44,762 nucleotides of DNA from contig CAIWHI010000271.1 in NCBI GenBank assembly GCA_903912435.1, positions 87,327 to 132,088 of the forward strand, read 5' to 3'. This document shows positions 7,962-17,723 of this stretch, in pieces. The first letter of the stretch is position 1, and each line of letters opens with the position of its first letter. The stretch comes from an uncultured Bacteroidota bacterium (GTDB lineage Bacteria > Bacteroidota > Bacteroidia > Chitinophagales > Chitinophagaceae). The position numbers and the translations under genes were made by a program. The notes beneath the pieces are model-generated. The model did no database searches. It had not been told where the DNA came from and saw only the letters and a program-made list of their open reading frames with translations.

Positions 7962-10900
7962 TTAACCGCCGCCGAAATCTCTACCAGAAGATTCTCCGCG
8001 ACCATCGTAGGCACTGGGAGAAGGAGGAGTACTTGGATTTACAGCTGGGGATGGAAGTGAGATGACAGATGATGTATAAGATACGCTGCTCTGCTGCACG
8101 GTTTGCTGCTGAATGACTTCTTGTGTACTTACTGTAGCGCTTCTGACCTGAAGAACAGCCTGCGAAGTTTGAACAGAGATAGGAGAACCGAAATAAGTAG
8201 ACGTTGCCTGAGTAGTAACGGCAGACTCACCTTGAGACAAGTTAGAGATGTCAGTTAGCTTGAATTCAAGCTGTCCTGAATTGAATGTGTTTCCAGGAAC
8301 TGCAAATATACCATAGACCGTTCCAGTTGAATCAGCAGATAACGTTCCACCCCAGTTCAGAGAAGTGAACTTGTAGGTATTACCTTTCGTGTCATAATAT
8401 ACCAGGCTACCATCATTCGCTGTTGCAACACCACCGACTGTAGTTATTGAACCACTATACGGAGTTACCGGCATACATTGGGCTGACACTGGAACGGAAT
8501 TGAAATAAGCATAAAGCTTAGCAGATGGTTTCATACCCACCGCTTTGAATAGGATGAATGTTGGCTTTATATATGGCAAAAGCGAAACGTTAGTAACATA
8601 GTTGCCCAAGTTCACTTGGGTTTGGGTTGGCTGAACACTTAGTTGCTGACCAAGTTGCTGTATCTGCGAGGTAGTGGTGTTAATAACCTGCGTCTGATAG
8701 TTCTGAGCAATAGAACCATCAGCATTTTGAGTTTGACCTACTAGCTGTGAAGCACCGGTTTGAGTCGAAGTAGAAGAACCGGTAGTAGTCCAAGCTCCCC
8801 ATGAAGTTCCCCATGCAGTGCCAATGTACTGTTGTAGATTGACCCAATTAGCAGACAAATCAATATTTGAAACAATATCCGGGTTGACGGTTAGATCTGG
8901 ATCCACCGTTCCAGGAGGATCTAATGTGATAGTGCCGCGATAGGTATAAACGTTACCCTCGATACAGTTGTGATACTTCGAAGCGTATGGCTGCGACTGA
9001 TATACTGAAGTAGTATACGGCAGTGTAACCATGTCGCCTGTTTTCTGAACATTAGATGAAGAGACTGAATCGAAATACATCCCGACTTTATGAGTAGAGA
9101 AGTAAGGGCGACCTTCATTCCTTGAAGAATCGATGGCTATTCTATACTGTGGATCATTGGTGTTAGATAAAGTAAAGTCCTTAAAAGGATCCACCATGAT
9201 GCCATTCTTAAAGCGATTCTGACCGGTAGTAGAAGATCTGATCTGCAGCGACTGGGCTGACTGTTCTAGGAGCGACAGCGAAGTATAGTACTCTAGGCGA
9301 TCAATACGATTCGAGATCTTACCGATGTCGGCCATAGTGAATCTACGTGTCTGCTGCATCGTGATCTGCACAGCGTAGTCATAACGGTTGTACTGCTTAG
9401 CTACAGATGGCGTCAGAGACGGATAAGGAGGGATCGATACCAACCCTATAGTCATAGTCCCTGGTGCTTCCAGAGGCGCGGCAGGTAGGTTAGAAGATAT
9501 GCCTTCATTAATCACCATAGAACCACCGGTAGTCAAGGCGATTCTGTCTACACGTGGTAGATAATGGGTAATAGAAGCTTCATAGAATGAATCTGGGCTT
9601 GGCAAATAAGATCCAGGCGTAGGAACTGAGATCGTAGTAGTCGTTACCGGATTTGTAGTAATATTGGTAGTAGTTGTTACCAAATTAGCAGTATTAGCTG
9701 CATAAGGACGGAAGTCGATGCAATCTCTTAGATCCGAAGTAGTACCTGTGTTCCTGGAAACATACTGTGGGATTTGATAAGTTTGAATCGCTAATGTATT
9801 TGCAGTATTAGCATCATCGATAGGGTAAGAGTTAGCATTGAAATAACCATGACCCTGTGTTTCACTCTTAGTGAAGTTATCTACTGATATCAGAAGAGTA
9901 GAAGTATTCGATACTGGACCTGTGCTATAAAGGTAAGCAAGACCATAGAAAGCATCGCGGTGACCATTATCGATGTAGAACCTCGAAACTTGATCTGCAT
10001 TTGCGTTAGAATACGTACCAGAACCAACCCAAACGTGATTCAACTGGAACACATCTGGCAGACCCAAGCACCAAGGACCGGTAGTTCCACCAGCATTATT
10101 GGAGATATTGATTTGCACCAATGATCCGCGATTGATAGACTTCTGAATCGATCTAGTAGAGCTACGAAGCACGTCCAAGTACACCGAGCTTTGGAAAGCA
10201 GCGTTAGTAGTTTCACCAAGTGTAAGAGTGGCAGTCGTTGCTGTAGCAGAGATCGTTCTAGCTGCGGTGTTGAAGTTGATTGGCACACCAGCCGGCCACA
10301 CCTTTTGATGGGTGTTCGAAGATGGAGAGGTACCTAAGTTATTGGCCAGACTTAAAGAGATATCAGATGCGATTGCAGTGATCCTCTGAGGCGCGGCTTC
10401 GGAGTAGATGTAGATGTAGTCACCGACCGTATACTGAGAAGTAAATGCAGTTCCGGAACCAGTTAAAGCATTAGATCCAGAAGTACCTGATACTGTGCCG
10501 GTTTTATTAGCAGAATAACCGGTTGCTGTAGGAATGATAATGTAAGTTTGTTCTTGGCTAGTAGAGTAAGAACCCTGTTGATAAAACTGCTCGGAACCGG
10601 TACCATCCGCTGAAGGAAGCGTCAGTGACATTACACCGGTAGTTAAGAAGTTAGCATTAGCCCTATTACGGTAAACGAATTGCTCAGAAGCAAAACCTGT
10701 AGTAGACAAAGCTTTTTGCCCAAACGGGTGGACCATAATCTCATTGGCTGTGTCTTGTAAGACTGCGATATTAGCACCAATAGTGCTGCTATAGGTAAGG
10801 ACTACGTCTGCTACACCTACAAAGGCACTGGCTACCTGATATACCACACTCTTAACATTCGCCACAGAATAACCTGGCGCCATGTTAACATTGAAGAGAT

Positions 10901-12236
10901 AAAGCTTATAGACAGCATCAACGCCTGGAGTGCCAGAAGAATAGGCTACACCGCGAACATATGCTGTACCAATCTTAGTTGAAGAAGAATAACCAGCCAG
11001 GAAAGTCTTATTGGTGATAGCATTCTTAGCAGCCGAGTGCAGTTCTACTTGAACGATGTTGTCATTATTGAAGTCACCGACAAACTGATTAACATTGAAG
11101 TAGTAACCATAGTTAGCAGAAACAATTTGGTTTGCTACTGTCTCTGTGTCGATACCTTTACGAAGTGGAACAGTATTGTTATTGATGAACTCTACCCTAT
11201 AACCCTTCACATAGCCGATACCCGGTGAAGAGACAAGTGACATATAATTGGTATTAGCATTACCAGAAGAGTCAGTCTTGATCTGAGTAGAAAGTAGGAA
11301 TGGATTGACTACGTAGTCACCACTTGTTTCATAAGTGCGACGTGCCATGTCTGCACCAAGTGCTGCATACTGCGGATCTGACTTAACCGAAACAGGTTGA
11401 CCTGCAGAGAAGTCACAGAGTGAGAAGAACGTAGTGGTATTAGCCGTATCAGAGGTAGCCCTTGTAACCAAGTTGGGAATAATCTGAAGGCGATGAGCAC
11501 CAGGAGCTGAGTAGTTTGGAGAACCAGCTGCGTTGTCTACTAGGTTGTTGTCAATTTCTGGAGTGATAAGGGTTTCAGTAGCAGCAAAGCCAACCGAGAT
11601 ATTATCTGGTACATTGCTATACTTGCTAATGACAAGTGTTTGAGCAGGAACCCTAAGGAAGAAGCCCTTCTTGAAGATCACACCTTCTGTAGTAGTGAAA
11701 GCATAACCAGTGCCTGTTGAATTAACTACAGTAGCAACAACCACGTTACCAAGTTGAGCTCCAGCTCTAGTAGTTAATTGTAGTGACTCACCATTAGCAA
11801 AAGCCTGCTGTACAGCACCATTTACGTAAGTAGTTGAGTTCAAATACTTAACATAAAGAGTGTTAAGGTTTGGATCCTGTGACTGATAACCACCGATTGT
11901 ATTAACTACTATTGCATTCAAACCGCGTGGATTAGTAATTACTAAGCCTTGGAAGGAAGCAATATTAGGAATGGCATAGTTATTGGCATAAGTATCATTG
12001 ATCTTAACATAGTAGTAATTATTGTCAAAGGTAAAGGAGCAACCTTCAACTACAGATCCATCCTTATAAATGTTACGGCCGAACTTATTGATCTGATCCT
12101 GCAGCATAGACTGCATACTGTTAAGCTCACGAGTCTGAACCGCAATAGATGGTCTATACAGAACTTGGTAGTAGTTCTTCGTCTGGTTGAAGTCGTCGAA
12201 GTAGGGCTTAGTAGAGATATTGGTATCTAGGGTCAT
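7962..12236 (-). CDS. DUF4815-type giant virion structural protein
   Basis: 1424 residues. The N-terminus (KPYFDDFNQTKNYYQVLYRP, AVQTRELNSMQSMLQDQI, YKDGSVVEGC) is the hallmark of the DUF4815 phage structural family found in T4-type marine and rhizobial myoviruses. The middle contains a G-S-G-T-A-F-T-x-x-Y-x-V-G-D-Y-I-Y-I module around residues 550-610. Around residue 1000 are ISNRIDRLEYYTSLSLLEQSA and KNGIMVDPFKDF, also typical of the family. The C-terminus is Q-, S- and P-rich and ends in a glycine-rich tail (DGRGESSGRDFGGG), probably disordered. It is probably a peripheral baseplate or fibre-attachment protein, and lies 11 nt after the gp8-like gene. Confidence 0.8.
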   Translation of the reverse strand: MTLDTNISTKPYFDDFNQTKNYYQVLYRPSIAVQTRELNSMQSMLQDQINKFGRNIYKDGSVVEGCSFTFDNNYYYVKINDTYANNYAIPNIASFQGLVITNPRGLNAIVVNTIGGYQSQDPNLNTLYVKYLNSTTYVNGAVQQAFANGESLQLTTRAGAQLGNVVVATVVNSTGTGYAFTTTEGVIFKKGFFLRVPAQTLVISKYSNVPDNISVGFAATETLITPEIDNNLVDNAAGSPNYSAPGAHRLQIIPNLVTRATSDTANTTTFFSLCDFSAGQPVSVKSDPQYAALGADMARRTYETSGDYVVNPFLLSTQIKTDSSGNANTNYMSLVSSPGIGYVKGYRVEFINNNTVPLRKGIDTETVANQIVSANYGYYFNVNQFVGDFNNDNIVQVELHSAAKNAITNKTFLAGYSSSTKIGTAYVRGVAYSSGTPGVDAVYKLYLFNVNMAPGYSVANVKSVVYQVASAFVGVADVVLTYSSTIGANIAVLQDTANEIMVHPFGQKALSTTGFASEQFVYRNRANANFLTTGVMSLTLPSADGTGSEQFYQQGSYSTSQEQTYIIIPTATGYSANKTGTVSGTSGSNALTGSGTAFTSQYTVGDYIYIYSEAAPQRITAIASDISLSLANNLGTSPSSNTHQKVWPAGVPINFNTAARTISATATTATLTLGETTNAAFQSSVYLDVLRSSTRSIQKSINRGSLVQINISNNAGGTTGPWCLGLPDVFQLNHVWVGSGTYSNANADQVSRFYIDNGHRDAFYGLAYLYSTGPVSNTSTLLISVDNFTKSETQGHGYFNANSYPIDDANTANTLAIQTYQIPQYVSRNTGTTSDLRDCIDFRPYAANTANLVTTTTNITTNPVTTTTISVPTPGSYLPSPDSFYEASITHYLPRVDRIALTTGGSMVINEGISSNLPAAPLEAPGTMTIGLVSIPPYPSLTPSVAKQYNRYDYAVQITMQQTRRFTMADIGKISNRIDRLEYYTSLSLLEQSAQSLQIRSSTTGQNRFKNGIMVDPFKDFTLSNTNDPQYRIAIDSSRNEGRPYFSTHKVGMYFDSVSSSNVQKTGDMVTLPYTTSVYQSQPYASKYHNCIEGNVYTYRGTITLDPPGTVDPDLTVNPDIVSNIDLSANWVNLQQYIGTAWGTSWGAWTTTGSSTSTQTGASQLVGQTQNADGSIAQNYQTQVINTTTSQIQQLGQQLSVQPTQTQVNLGNYVTNVSLLPYIKPTFILFKAVGMKPSAKLYAYFNSVPVSAQCMPVTPYSGSITTVGGVATANDGSLVYYDTKGNTYKFTSLNWGGTLSADSTGTVYGIFAVPGNTFNSGQLEFKLTDISNLSQGESAVTTQATSTYFGSPISVQTSQAVLQVRSATVSTQEVIQQQTVQQSSVSYTSSVISLPSPAVNPSTPPSPSAYDGRGESSGRDFGGG

Positions 12237-12247
12237 ATATTCCTCGA

Positions 12248-15200
12248 TTAAAACTGTATAACCAGCTTGAACTCTTCTTTATTTACAGCGGTCCTTGTGA
12301 CGGGCTGGATGTTTTCCATGTAGACTACCTTGCCAGATTCCCTGACCAGCTGAGGGTAAGTTATCAATGAGTAGGAGTTCACTTGGCCGATAGCTCCAGA
12401 AGTCTGACCCACAATGTTATTTGGTTGAGCCTGGAATCTGTTAGCACCGTTGATATCATTCAGTACTAGAACCGGAAGCACCTGTGAAACGACAGCTGTA
12501 GAACTCGATCCATTATTTATAGTGTGGCCAGCAACGAAAGCCAGTGACTGATTAACCGATGTAAGCTTGACATAGGAACTATTAGCAAAGATGACTACAC
12601 CGTTTGCTCCAGTAGTTTGATCGGTAAGAGTTTGACCATTAGAGAAGCTACCTGACATTGAAGTGATGGTCAAGTCTAGGTCATTAGAGGTGGAGACAAT
12701 TCTGGCATTAGCAGATGTAAAGTCTTGCTGTACGAATTCATTGTTAGTAAAGGTACCAGAGCTAGAAGTCAGCGTGATTCTAGCTGTTTGATTGAACTTA
12801 AGGCCAAAGGTAGAAACCTGATCTGTAGCTCCATTAGCGATCGAGATATCAGTAATGACCGCATAAGCATTGGAAGAGGAATCATAGAGAGTATCACCAG
12901 AAACGAACTGGCCGACTACGTTGGATAGCTGGAGCTGTGTATTGCTGTAAGCAGATGTCACAACAGCATTAGCACCAGAAGTTACTTCCGATACTACCTC
13001 GGCAGTAACACCAGGAGAGAAGTAGATAACATTGGCAGTTACCGTGTTGGCAGTAGTACCAGAGTAATAACCACGTAGAGTATAAGCAGTGTTATTAGCA
13101 AATGTACCCTTGACCGACTTCAACTGCAAAGCAGTGGAGTTACCCGATACCACAATACCAGCCGCATTTGAAGTCGACTGAACTACCACTTCTCCAGGAG
13201 TCCATGAACCTAGACTGCCGATAACGTAGTTTGATAGAACAGCATTGACACGATCGAAAGATCCCAGAGTTACTCTAACGTCAGCGAACTGAGGATCTTC
13301 CAGGAGTCCAATTCTTCTATAAGTGCCATAAGTCGGGAAGTAATAAGACTCATTAGGACCTGTGTCGAAGGTAACATCGATACCAGCATAGCGAGCACCA
13401 AGTTCTGTCATTACATCGAACCCATGACCGTGAACAGGCGAGATAAGCGGCGTAGCCGCGGCGCCGGAACCGTATACCCCATTAGCGACGAAAGACACAT
13501 TAGCGAAGGTATAGTTAGTACCGGTGTTAATCATTTCTACAGAGGTGATGTTATTAGCAGAACCGAAGGAGTTGTTTACCACTCCAAGGCCCACAGCATT
13601 AGAACCATCACCAGTAATCAACACGGTAGGCCCGATCTCGTATTCTGTGGAGTCATTCGGAAGGACCATGGTGCCGATAACTGTGGCATTGCCAGTAACC
13701 GCTCCATTCAGTAGGAAGTTCGCCTTCTGACCGAGGATGAAGCTGCCAGAGTTGTTGTTAATGGTGATGTTCGGGTTGGAAGTAGCCGAGTTCAGTAGAT
13801 AGCGAATCTGAGAGGACTCGCCCTTGACGTAAAAGTTGTTAGCCCAGAAGTAAGTGTTCGACCAATTAGCGCCGTTAACCGTTGTGAGGAACACCTGAGA
13901 CGTGTTAGCGTAAGCCACGATGGCATTAGCGCCTTGTGTGATATTAGCAGCGCTAACCAGATCCACCAGTTCGCCAGCAATGAAGTACTGACCGACAATG
14001 GAAGAATTAGAGATCGATAGATTCAAGCTGGTAAGGTTAGTGTTGACCACAGAACCATTTGCCTGAGTGACCGTAATAGAAGTAGGTTCTGCGGCTACAG
14101 GGACAGTATAGTAGACATTGGCTAGTAGAGTGTTGTCGAATGCGATGTTGACATTGACTGTGCTAGTGTTTACAGCCGTAACTCTGCGGACATTTGTGTT
14201 AGCATTCGTGCCTACCCTAATGAAGCTGCCGACCGCATAGCTAGTAGTGAAGCTTGTCTGGGCAGTGTTAGTAGAGACGACAGTGTTACCACCAGAACTG
14301 ATGTTAACCGTTCCAGGCTGCAGAGAACCAGAAGACACGGAGTCGATAAGAGGATAATACAGTGAGAACGGAGTAGCTAGGCTAGATCTGGCGACCTGGA
14401 TAGTAGAGCTGTTAGCCGTAAGAATAGTACCAGTTACACCTGTGTTAGCCTGAACAATTGTATCACCGACATTGAAGTAGCCGGCAGGATAGAGATAATT
14501 GATGTAGTCCACAGGCTGCTGAACTGTATAACCAGTCGATACAGTGCCACTGATACTGCTAAGGTCTAACCTGGCAAAAGTCTGGAACGGAGTAGAGCTG
14601 CTAACACGAACAGTTTTAGCACCACCAGAGCTAGAAGCTATCTGCCTGATCTGCCCTGCACCGAACCCAGCCTTGAGGTAGATAGAAGACTTAGCATAGA
14701 AGTTATCATATGCAGAGGATGTATTAGGCAGCTGAATGGTGAAGGCATCGATGAACTTGACAATGTTGCCCTTCTCATAGACCTGATAGTTGCTGCCACC
14801 GTTCGTGATCTGAATGGCCTCGATTGTGCCAGGAACAGCATTACTCTGAACATTAGCATTCTGAATGGCAGGGATATAAGAAGTCGTAGTGAACTTGGTG
14901 TTGGAAGTGGAGTCGATGGTGTACATATACTTCCAGATGTAGCCATCGGCTGCCTTGAAAGAACCTGCAGAGCTAATAAGTGTCGGCTTAACAGTGGAAG
15001 GAGCACCATAGCTATTGAACACACACTTGTAGACTTGGAACTGATCTGTCACTACAAAAAACTGCTTGGTATAAAGATCCGGATCATTTGGATCATACTG
15101 ACTATAGACAGTGCCAGTGGCCCAGTTATACCTCGGGATCATATTGATGACATCCCCAGAACGGACTAACTTACCGAACAGAAGATCATCATAAACAGTC

Positions 15201-15364
15201 TGTTGATACTGTGCCACAGAATCATTAGCTGTCGGAGGGTTAGAGTCGCTGGGCCATGGATTGGAACGGCCGGCAAAGACATAGTAGGCATGCCTTGTGT
15301 CCCTCACATTGGTAATGAAATTGTTAACCTGGTTGATATAATGATTTATAGTTAGTAATGCCAT
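12248..15364 (-). CDS. gp8: Baseplate wedge protein, T4 gp8-like, greatly enlarged
   Basis: 1038 residues, against about 334 in T4 gp8. The N-terminal 165 residues show the gp8 pattern (YYVFAGRSNPWP, a DLLFGKLV segment, MIPRYNW, DGYIWKYMYTI). The last 35 residues (RESGKVVYMENIQPV followed by an acidic Q-F end) align with the T4 gp8 C-terminus, which contains SGEMIYMENRPPI. Between them lies a huge beta-rich insertion, with repeated F-x-x-G-x-T-L-x-D-x-T-T-G-A-x-G-x-V modules around residues 290-335 and 715-965. In T4, gp8 dimerises in the wedge and contacts gp10 and gp7. An AATAAATA late box lies 25 nt upstream. Confidence 0.85.
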   Translation of the reverse strand: MALLTINHYINQVNNFITNVRDTRHAYYVFAGRSNPWPSDSNPPTANDSVAQYQQTVYDDLLFGKLVRSGDVINMIPRYNWATGTVYSQYDPNDPDLYTKQFFVVTDQFQVYKCVFNSYGAPSTVKPTLISSAGSFKAADGYIWKYMYTIDSTSNTKFTTTSYIPAIQNANVQSNAVPGTIEAIQITNGGSNYQVYEKGNIVKFIDAFTIQLPNTSSAYDNFYAKSSIYLKAGFGAGQIRQIASSSGGAKTVRVSSSTPFQTFARLDLSSISGTVSTGYTVQQPVDYINYLYPAGYFNVGDTIVQANTGVTGTILTANSSTIQVARSSLATPFSLYYPLIDSVSSGSLQPGTVNISSGGNTVVSTNTAQTSFTTSYAVGSFIRVGTNANTNVRRVTAVNTSTVNVNIAFDNTLLANVYYTVPVAAEPTSITVTQANGSVVNTNLTSLNLSISNSSIVGQYFIAGELVDLVSAANITQGANAIVAYANTSQVFLTTVNGANWSNTYFWANNFYVKGESSQIRYLLNSATSNPNITINNNSGSFILGQKANFLLNGAVTGNATVIGTMVLPNDSTEYEIGPTVLITGDGSNAVGLGVVNNSFGSANNITSVEMINTGTNYTFANVSFVANGVYGSGAAATPLISPVHGHGFDVMTELGARYAGIDVTFDTGPNESYYFPTYGTYRRIGLLEDPQFADVRVTLGSFDRVNAVLSNYVIGSLGSWTPGEVVVQSTSNAAGIVVSGNSTALQLKSVKGTFANNTAYTLRGYYSGTTANTVTANVIYFSPGVTAEVVSEVTSGANAVVTSAYSNTQLQLSNVVGQFVSGDTLYDSSSNAYAVITDISIANGATDQVSTFGLKFNQTARITLTSSSGTFTNNEFVQQDFTSANARIVSTSNDLDLTITSMSGSFSNGQTLTDQTTGANGVVIFANSSYVKLTSVNQSLAFVAGHTINNGSSSTAVVSQVLPVLVLNDINGANRFQAQPNNIVGQTSGAIGQVNSYSLITYPQLVRESGKVVYMENIQPVTRTAVNKEEFKLVIQF
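12470..13222 (-). repeat. Array of ~35-40-residue beta modules inside gp8
   Basis: This encodes roughly residues 715-965 of the gp8-like protein. Degenerate units follow G-x-F-x-x-G-x-T-L-x-D-x-T-S-G-A-x-G-x-V-x-x-x-N-S-x-x-V-x-L-x-x-V. Related units are found in the gp7-like, gp53 and 831-residue proteins. The repeat is visible at protein level; DNA identity is low. Boundaries are approximate. Confidence 0.65.
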
Positions 15365-15388
15365 CTCGCGCTCTATCTGGTTTTGGAC

Positions 15389-15396
15389 TATTTATT
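15389..15396 (-). promoter_or_regulatory. T4-type late promoter for gp8-like gene
   Basis: The minus strand reads AATAAATA, 25 nt upstream of the gp8-like ATG. It fits the NATAAATA late box read by the gp55/gp33-modified host polymerase in T4-type phages. The same T-AATAAATA context recurs before gp6 and gp4. Confidence 0.6.
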
Positions 15397-15410
15397 AAGG
15401 CAATTAAGAC

Positions 15411-15436
15411 GGGCCTAGGCCCAGTCTAAGACTGGG
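15411..15436 (-). other. Overlapping hairpins at gp7 stop / gp8 leader
   Basis: A perfect 12-bp palindrome (GGGCCTAGGCCC, 15411-15422) shares three bases with a second hairpin (CCCAGTC, TAA loop, GACTGGG, 15420-15436) that covers the gp7 stop codon. No U-run follows on the minus strand, so it is not a classical intrinsic terminator. An RNA-processing or attenuation element just upstream of the gp8 late promoter is possible. Confidence 0.45.
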
Positions 15437-17720
15437 TAAGGCTAAGAGCTACTGCCGCAGAAACAGAGGAAGTCTGAACATCCTTGAACTGATAGCGGCC
15501 GAACAGAGCGATACCAGATGGATGCACCAAGTTCCTCACCAGGGACTCGTAAGTTCCGATCATCCTGCTAGCAACCACTTCGTAGGAGAAGTCTTGGTAG
15601 TAGTTGGAGTCGAGCAGCTTCTGGGTATCGCTAGTGAAACTCTTATCAGAAGTCCATGAACCCTGACCCTTACCATGATCCAGCACGATGCTTGTTCCTG
15701 TAACCACCACGGAGCTATTAGCCGGCTGTAGGTATACCGTCTCATCCGGATTGTAACCGAACCCTGAATCCACTACCGCCACGGCTGTAGCGATGCCCTT
15801 AGCATTTAGAACACTGTCAGTAACCACGGCGTTATGACCCTTGATACTACCAAAGCCGTCATTTTGCCCTAGAGCTGTGATGGTAAGCTCATTGATATCA
15901 ACATAGGGGTTGGTAGTGTAACCACTGCCAGGATTTAGATTGCTTAGGAAGGCGATGGTACCGACCTGCTTAGTTAGGAACTGCAGGGCAATGTACAGAG
16001 GCGTGTCTAAGTTGTTAGGAATAGAAGTGCCCGGATTGCCAGAGAAGCTGCCCCAGTTAGTTGTTCTGATAACATTGTTCACCACGGCCGTGTGACCGGT
16101 CTGAGTATCTGTAACAGTAGCGCCATGAACGAAGTAGCCATGTGGCATGCCGGAGCCGAACTGAACTCCTAGCATGCTAGTGTTCTGAGAGAAAATTGTG
16201 GCATTGGCAGTGATAGTGGTCTTAGGGTTAACACCGGTCAGAATCACTTGACTAGAGGAAATGTTAGATACAAGCTTTATGCCGGGAACAAGGTTAGAGC
16301 TAGACAGGCTGGAATCCGTGCCTGTAGCGAAGATCAGCATTGAACCATTCGACCCCTCTGCATCATAGACATACAAATTGGCCAGGCCAAGGCTGGAATT
16401 AGAGAACGTCTCGCCATTAGCAACCAGATTGGCTGTCGCTGTAATGGCTTCCAGCATCACCACATTAGCCGAGGACGTAGCTGTATTGCCGACCGTAAAA
16501 ACACCGCTCTGAGTGTTGATGTAGACATTGAACCCCACACCACCGGCCGGCGGATCTATGATCGTGGAAGTGTAGCCGGTGATGATATCAGGGTTGATCT
16601 GATAGAGCTCTTGATTAATCAGGCCACCAACATTAAACCCTGCTCCAGCACCAGCACCGCCGAAGACAGCGGTCAGATTAGCAGCTGCTCCGTTGCTGCC
16701 GGTAACCGAATCGCCGATGTTGAAACTGTACTGAGGGGTGCCGGTGAAGTTGATCAGCTCAATGAAGGAGCTGTTAGCCCTTGTCACGGTGCCATTAGCA
16801 TTAGTTGTAGTGTCCAGCAGAGTATCACCTGCAGAGAAGACACCAGATAAGCCGCTAATGTTGAGGTTGTAAGTCGTAGCTACCACGATGTTAGGGCTGA
16901 GACTGAAGCCAGATCCGCCGTTTATCAGAGCGAAAGTCACCTTACCGTTCTGATCTACTGCAGAGACAACCCTAGCAATAGCTCCAACACCAGAACCCTG
17001 GACCGAAAGGCTATCACCGACATTGAACCCTAGGCCACCATTATTGATGGCTATAGCAGTCAGAGAGCCAAGCACCGTGGGAGCATTAGCTGGGGTTAGG
17101 GCAGGAACTGATTTCGATAGGATCTGCTCACCGAACTTGAAGGTGCCGCTAACCGCTGACAGGTACAGAACGTTGATGGTCCTCTGATTAACCACCTTCT
17201 GTTGAACGTTCTCTACCACAGCTTCGGCTGATAGGCTAGAGTTGTAGATCGGCTGCCCTACTAGCTGAGGAAGGTAAGGGCTGTCGGTGCATTCAATGTA
17301 CTTTGGCACCACCCAGTCGTTATCCGAAGTCTTGAAAACGAACTGACCTGGAATGTACAGCTCGATGTCCTCATTGAACAGGAGCCTGAACAACAGTTCG
17401 TAGGACCTCGGTGTGCCCTTGGTCCTGTAAAGATCTAAGATGTGCTTAACTAATAGCTGCCTATCAGCAGCGATGTCGACCGGGATGCTAGCAGCATAGG
17501 TGTTGGTGAAGTGAGTTACAAACTGCTGCTGAGTGCTATCCAGGTCAAGGTAGTCAGGGATCGATCTAGCTTTGCCGATGAACCCCGATCCGGTATCAGT
17601 CAGATCTGTCTGCTCTGCCCATTCGTAGTAGGCTCTCATGAAGGCGATGAAGTTAGGGCCTTGATCGTTATAGAAGGCAGGGAACTGTGACTGAATGAAT
17701 GGACTGATGAACTTATCCAT
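15426..17720 (-). CDS. gp7: Baseplate wedge protein, probable gp7 equivalent
   Basis: 764 residues. Residues 1-150 (FIQSQFPAFYNDQGPNFIAF, MRAYYEWAEQ, LLVKHILDLYRTKGTPRSYE, LLFRLLFNEDIELY) match the N-terminal wedge domain of proteins lying between gp6 and gp8 in T4-like marine phages, usually assigned to gp7. The rest is beta-rich, including the shared repeat module at residues 287-352 and N-N-G-G-x-G-F-x-V-G-D repeats. The C-terminal 60 residues (YYQDFSYEV, SLVRNLVHPSGIALFGRY) return to a conserved phage pattern. Gene order gp6-gp7-gp8 supports the call. T4 gp7 is longer (about 1030 residues), so the assignment rests on the N-terminus and synteny. Confidence 0.7.
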   Translation of the reverse strand: MDKFISPFIQSQFPAFYNDQGPNFIAFMRAYYEWAEQTDLTDTGSGFIGKARSIPDYLDLDSTQQQFVTHFTNTYAASIPVDIAADRQLLVKHILDLYRTKGTPRSYELLFRLLFNEDIELYIPGQFVFKTSDNDWVVPKYIECTDSPYLPQLVGQPIYNSSLSAEAVVENVQQKVVNQRTINVLYLSAVSGTFKFGEQILSKSVPALTPANAPTVLGSLTAIAINNGGLGFNVGDSLSVQGSGVGAIARVVSAVDQNGKVTFALINGGSGFSLSPNIVVATTYNLNISGLSGVFSAGDTLLDTTTNANGTVTRANSSFIELINFTGTPQYSFNIGDSVTGSNGAAANLTAVFGGAGAGAGFNVGGLINQELYQINPDIITGYTSTIIDPPAGGVGFNVYINTQSGVFTVGNTATSSANVVMLEAITATANLVANGETFSNSSLGLANLYVYDAEGSNGSMLIFATGTDSSLSSSNLVPGIKLVSNISSSQVILTGVNPKTTITANATIFSQNTSMLGVQFGSGMPHGYFVHGATVTDTQTGHTAVVNNVIRTTNWGSFSGNPGTSIPNNLDTPLYIALQFLTKQVGTIAFLSNLNPGSGYTTNPYVDINELTITALGQNDGFGSIKGHNAVVTDSVLNAKGIATAVAVVDSGFGYNPDETVYLQPANSSVVVTGTSIVLDHGKGQGSWTSDKSFTSDTQKLLDSNYYQDFSYEVVASRMIGTYESLVRNLVHPSGIALFGRYQFKDVQTSSVSAAVALSLTQS
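16665..16862 (-). repeat. Shared beta module inside gp7-like protein
   Basis: Residues 287-352 of the gp7-like protein (GVFSAGDTLLDTTTNANGTV, RANSSFIELINF) repeat the unit seen in gp8. Protein-level similarity only. Confidence 0.55.
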
Positions 17721-17723
17721 GGC

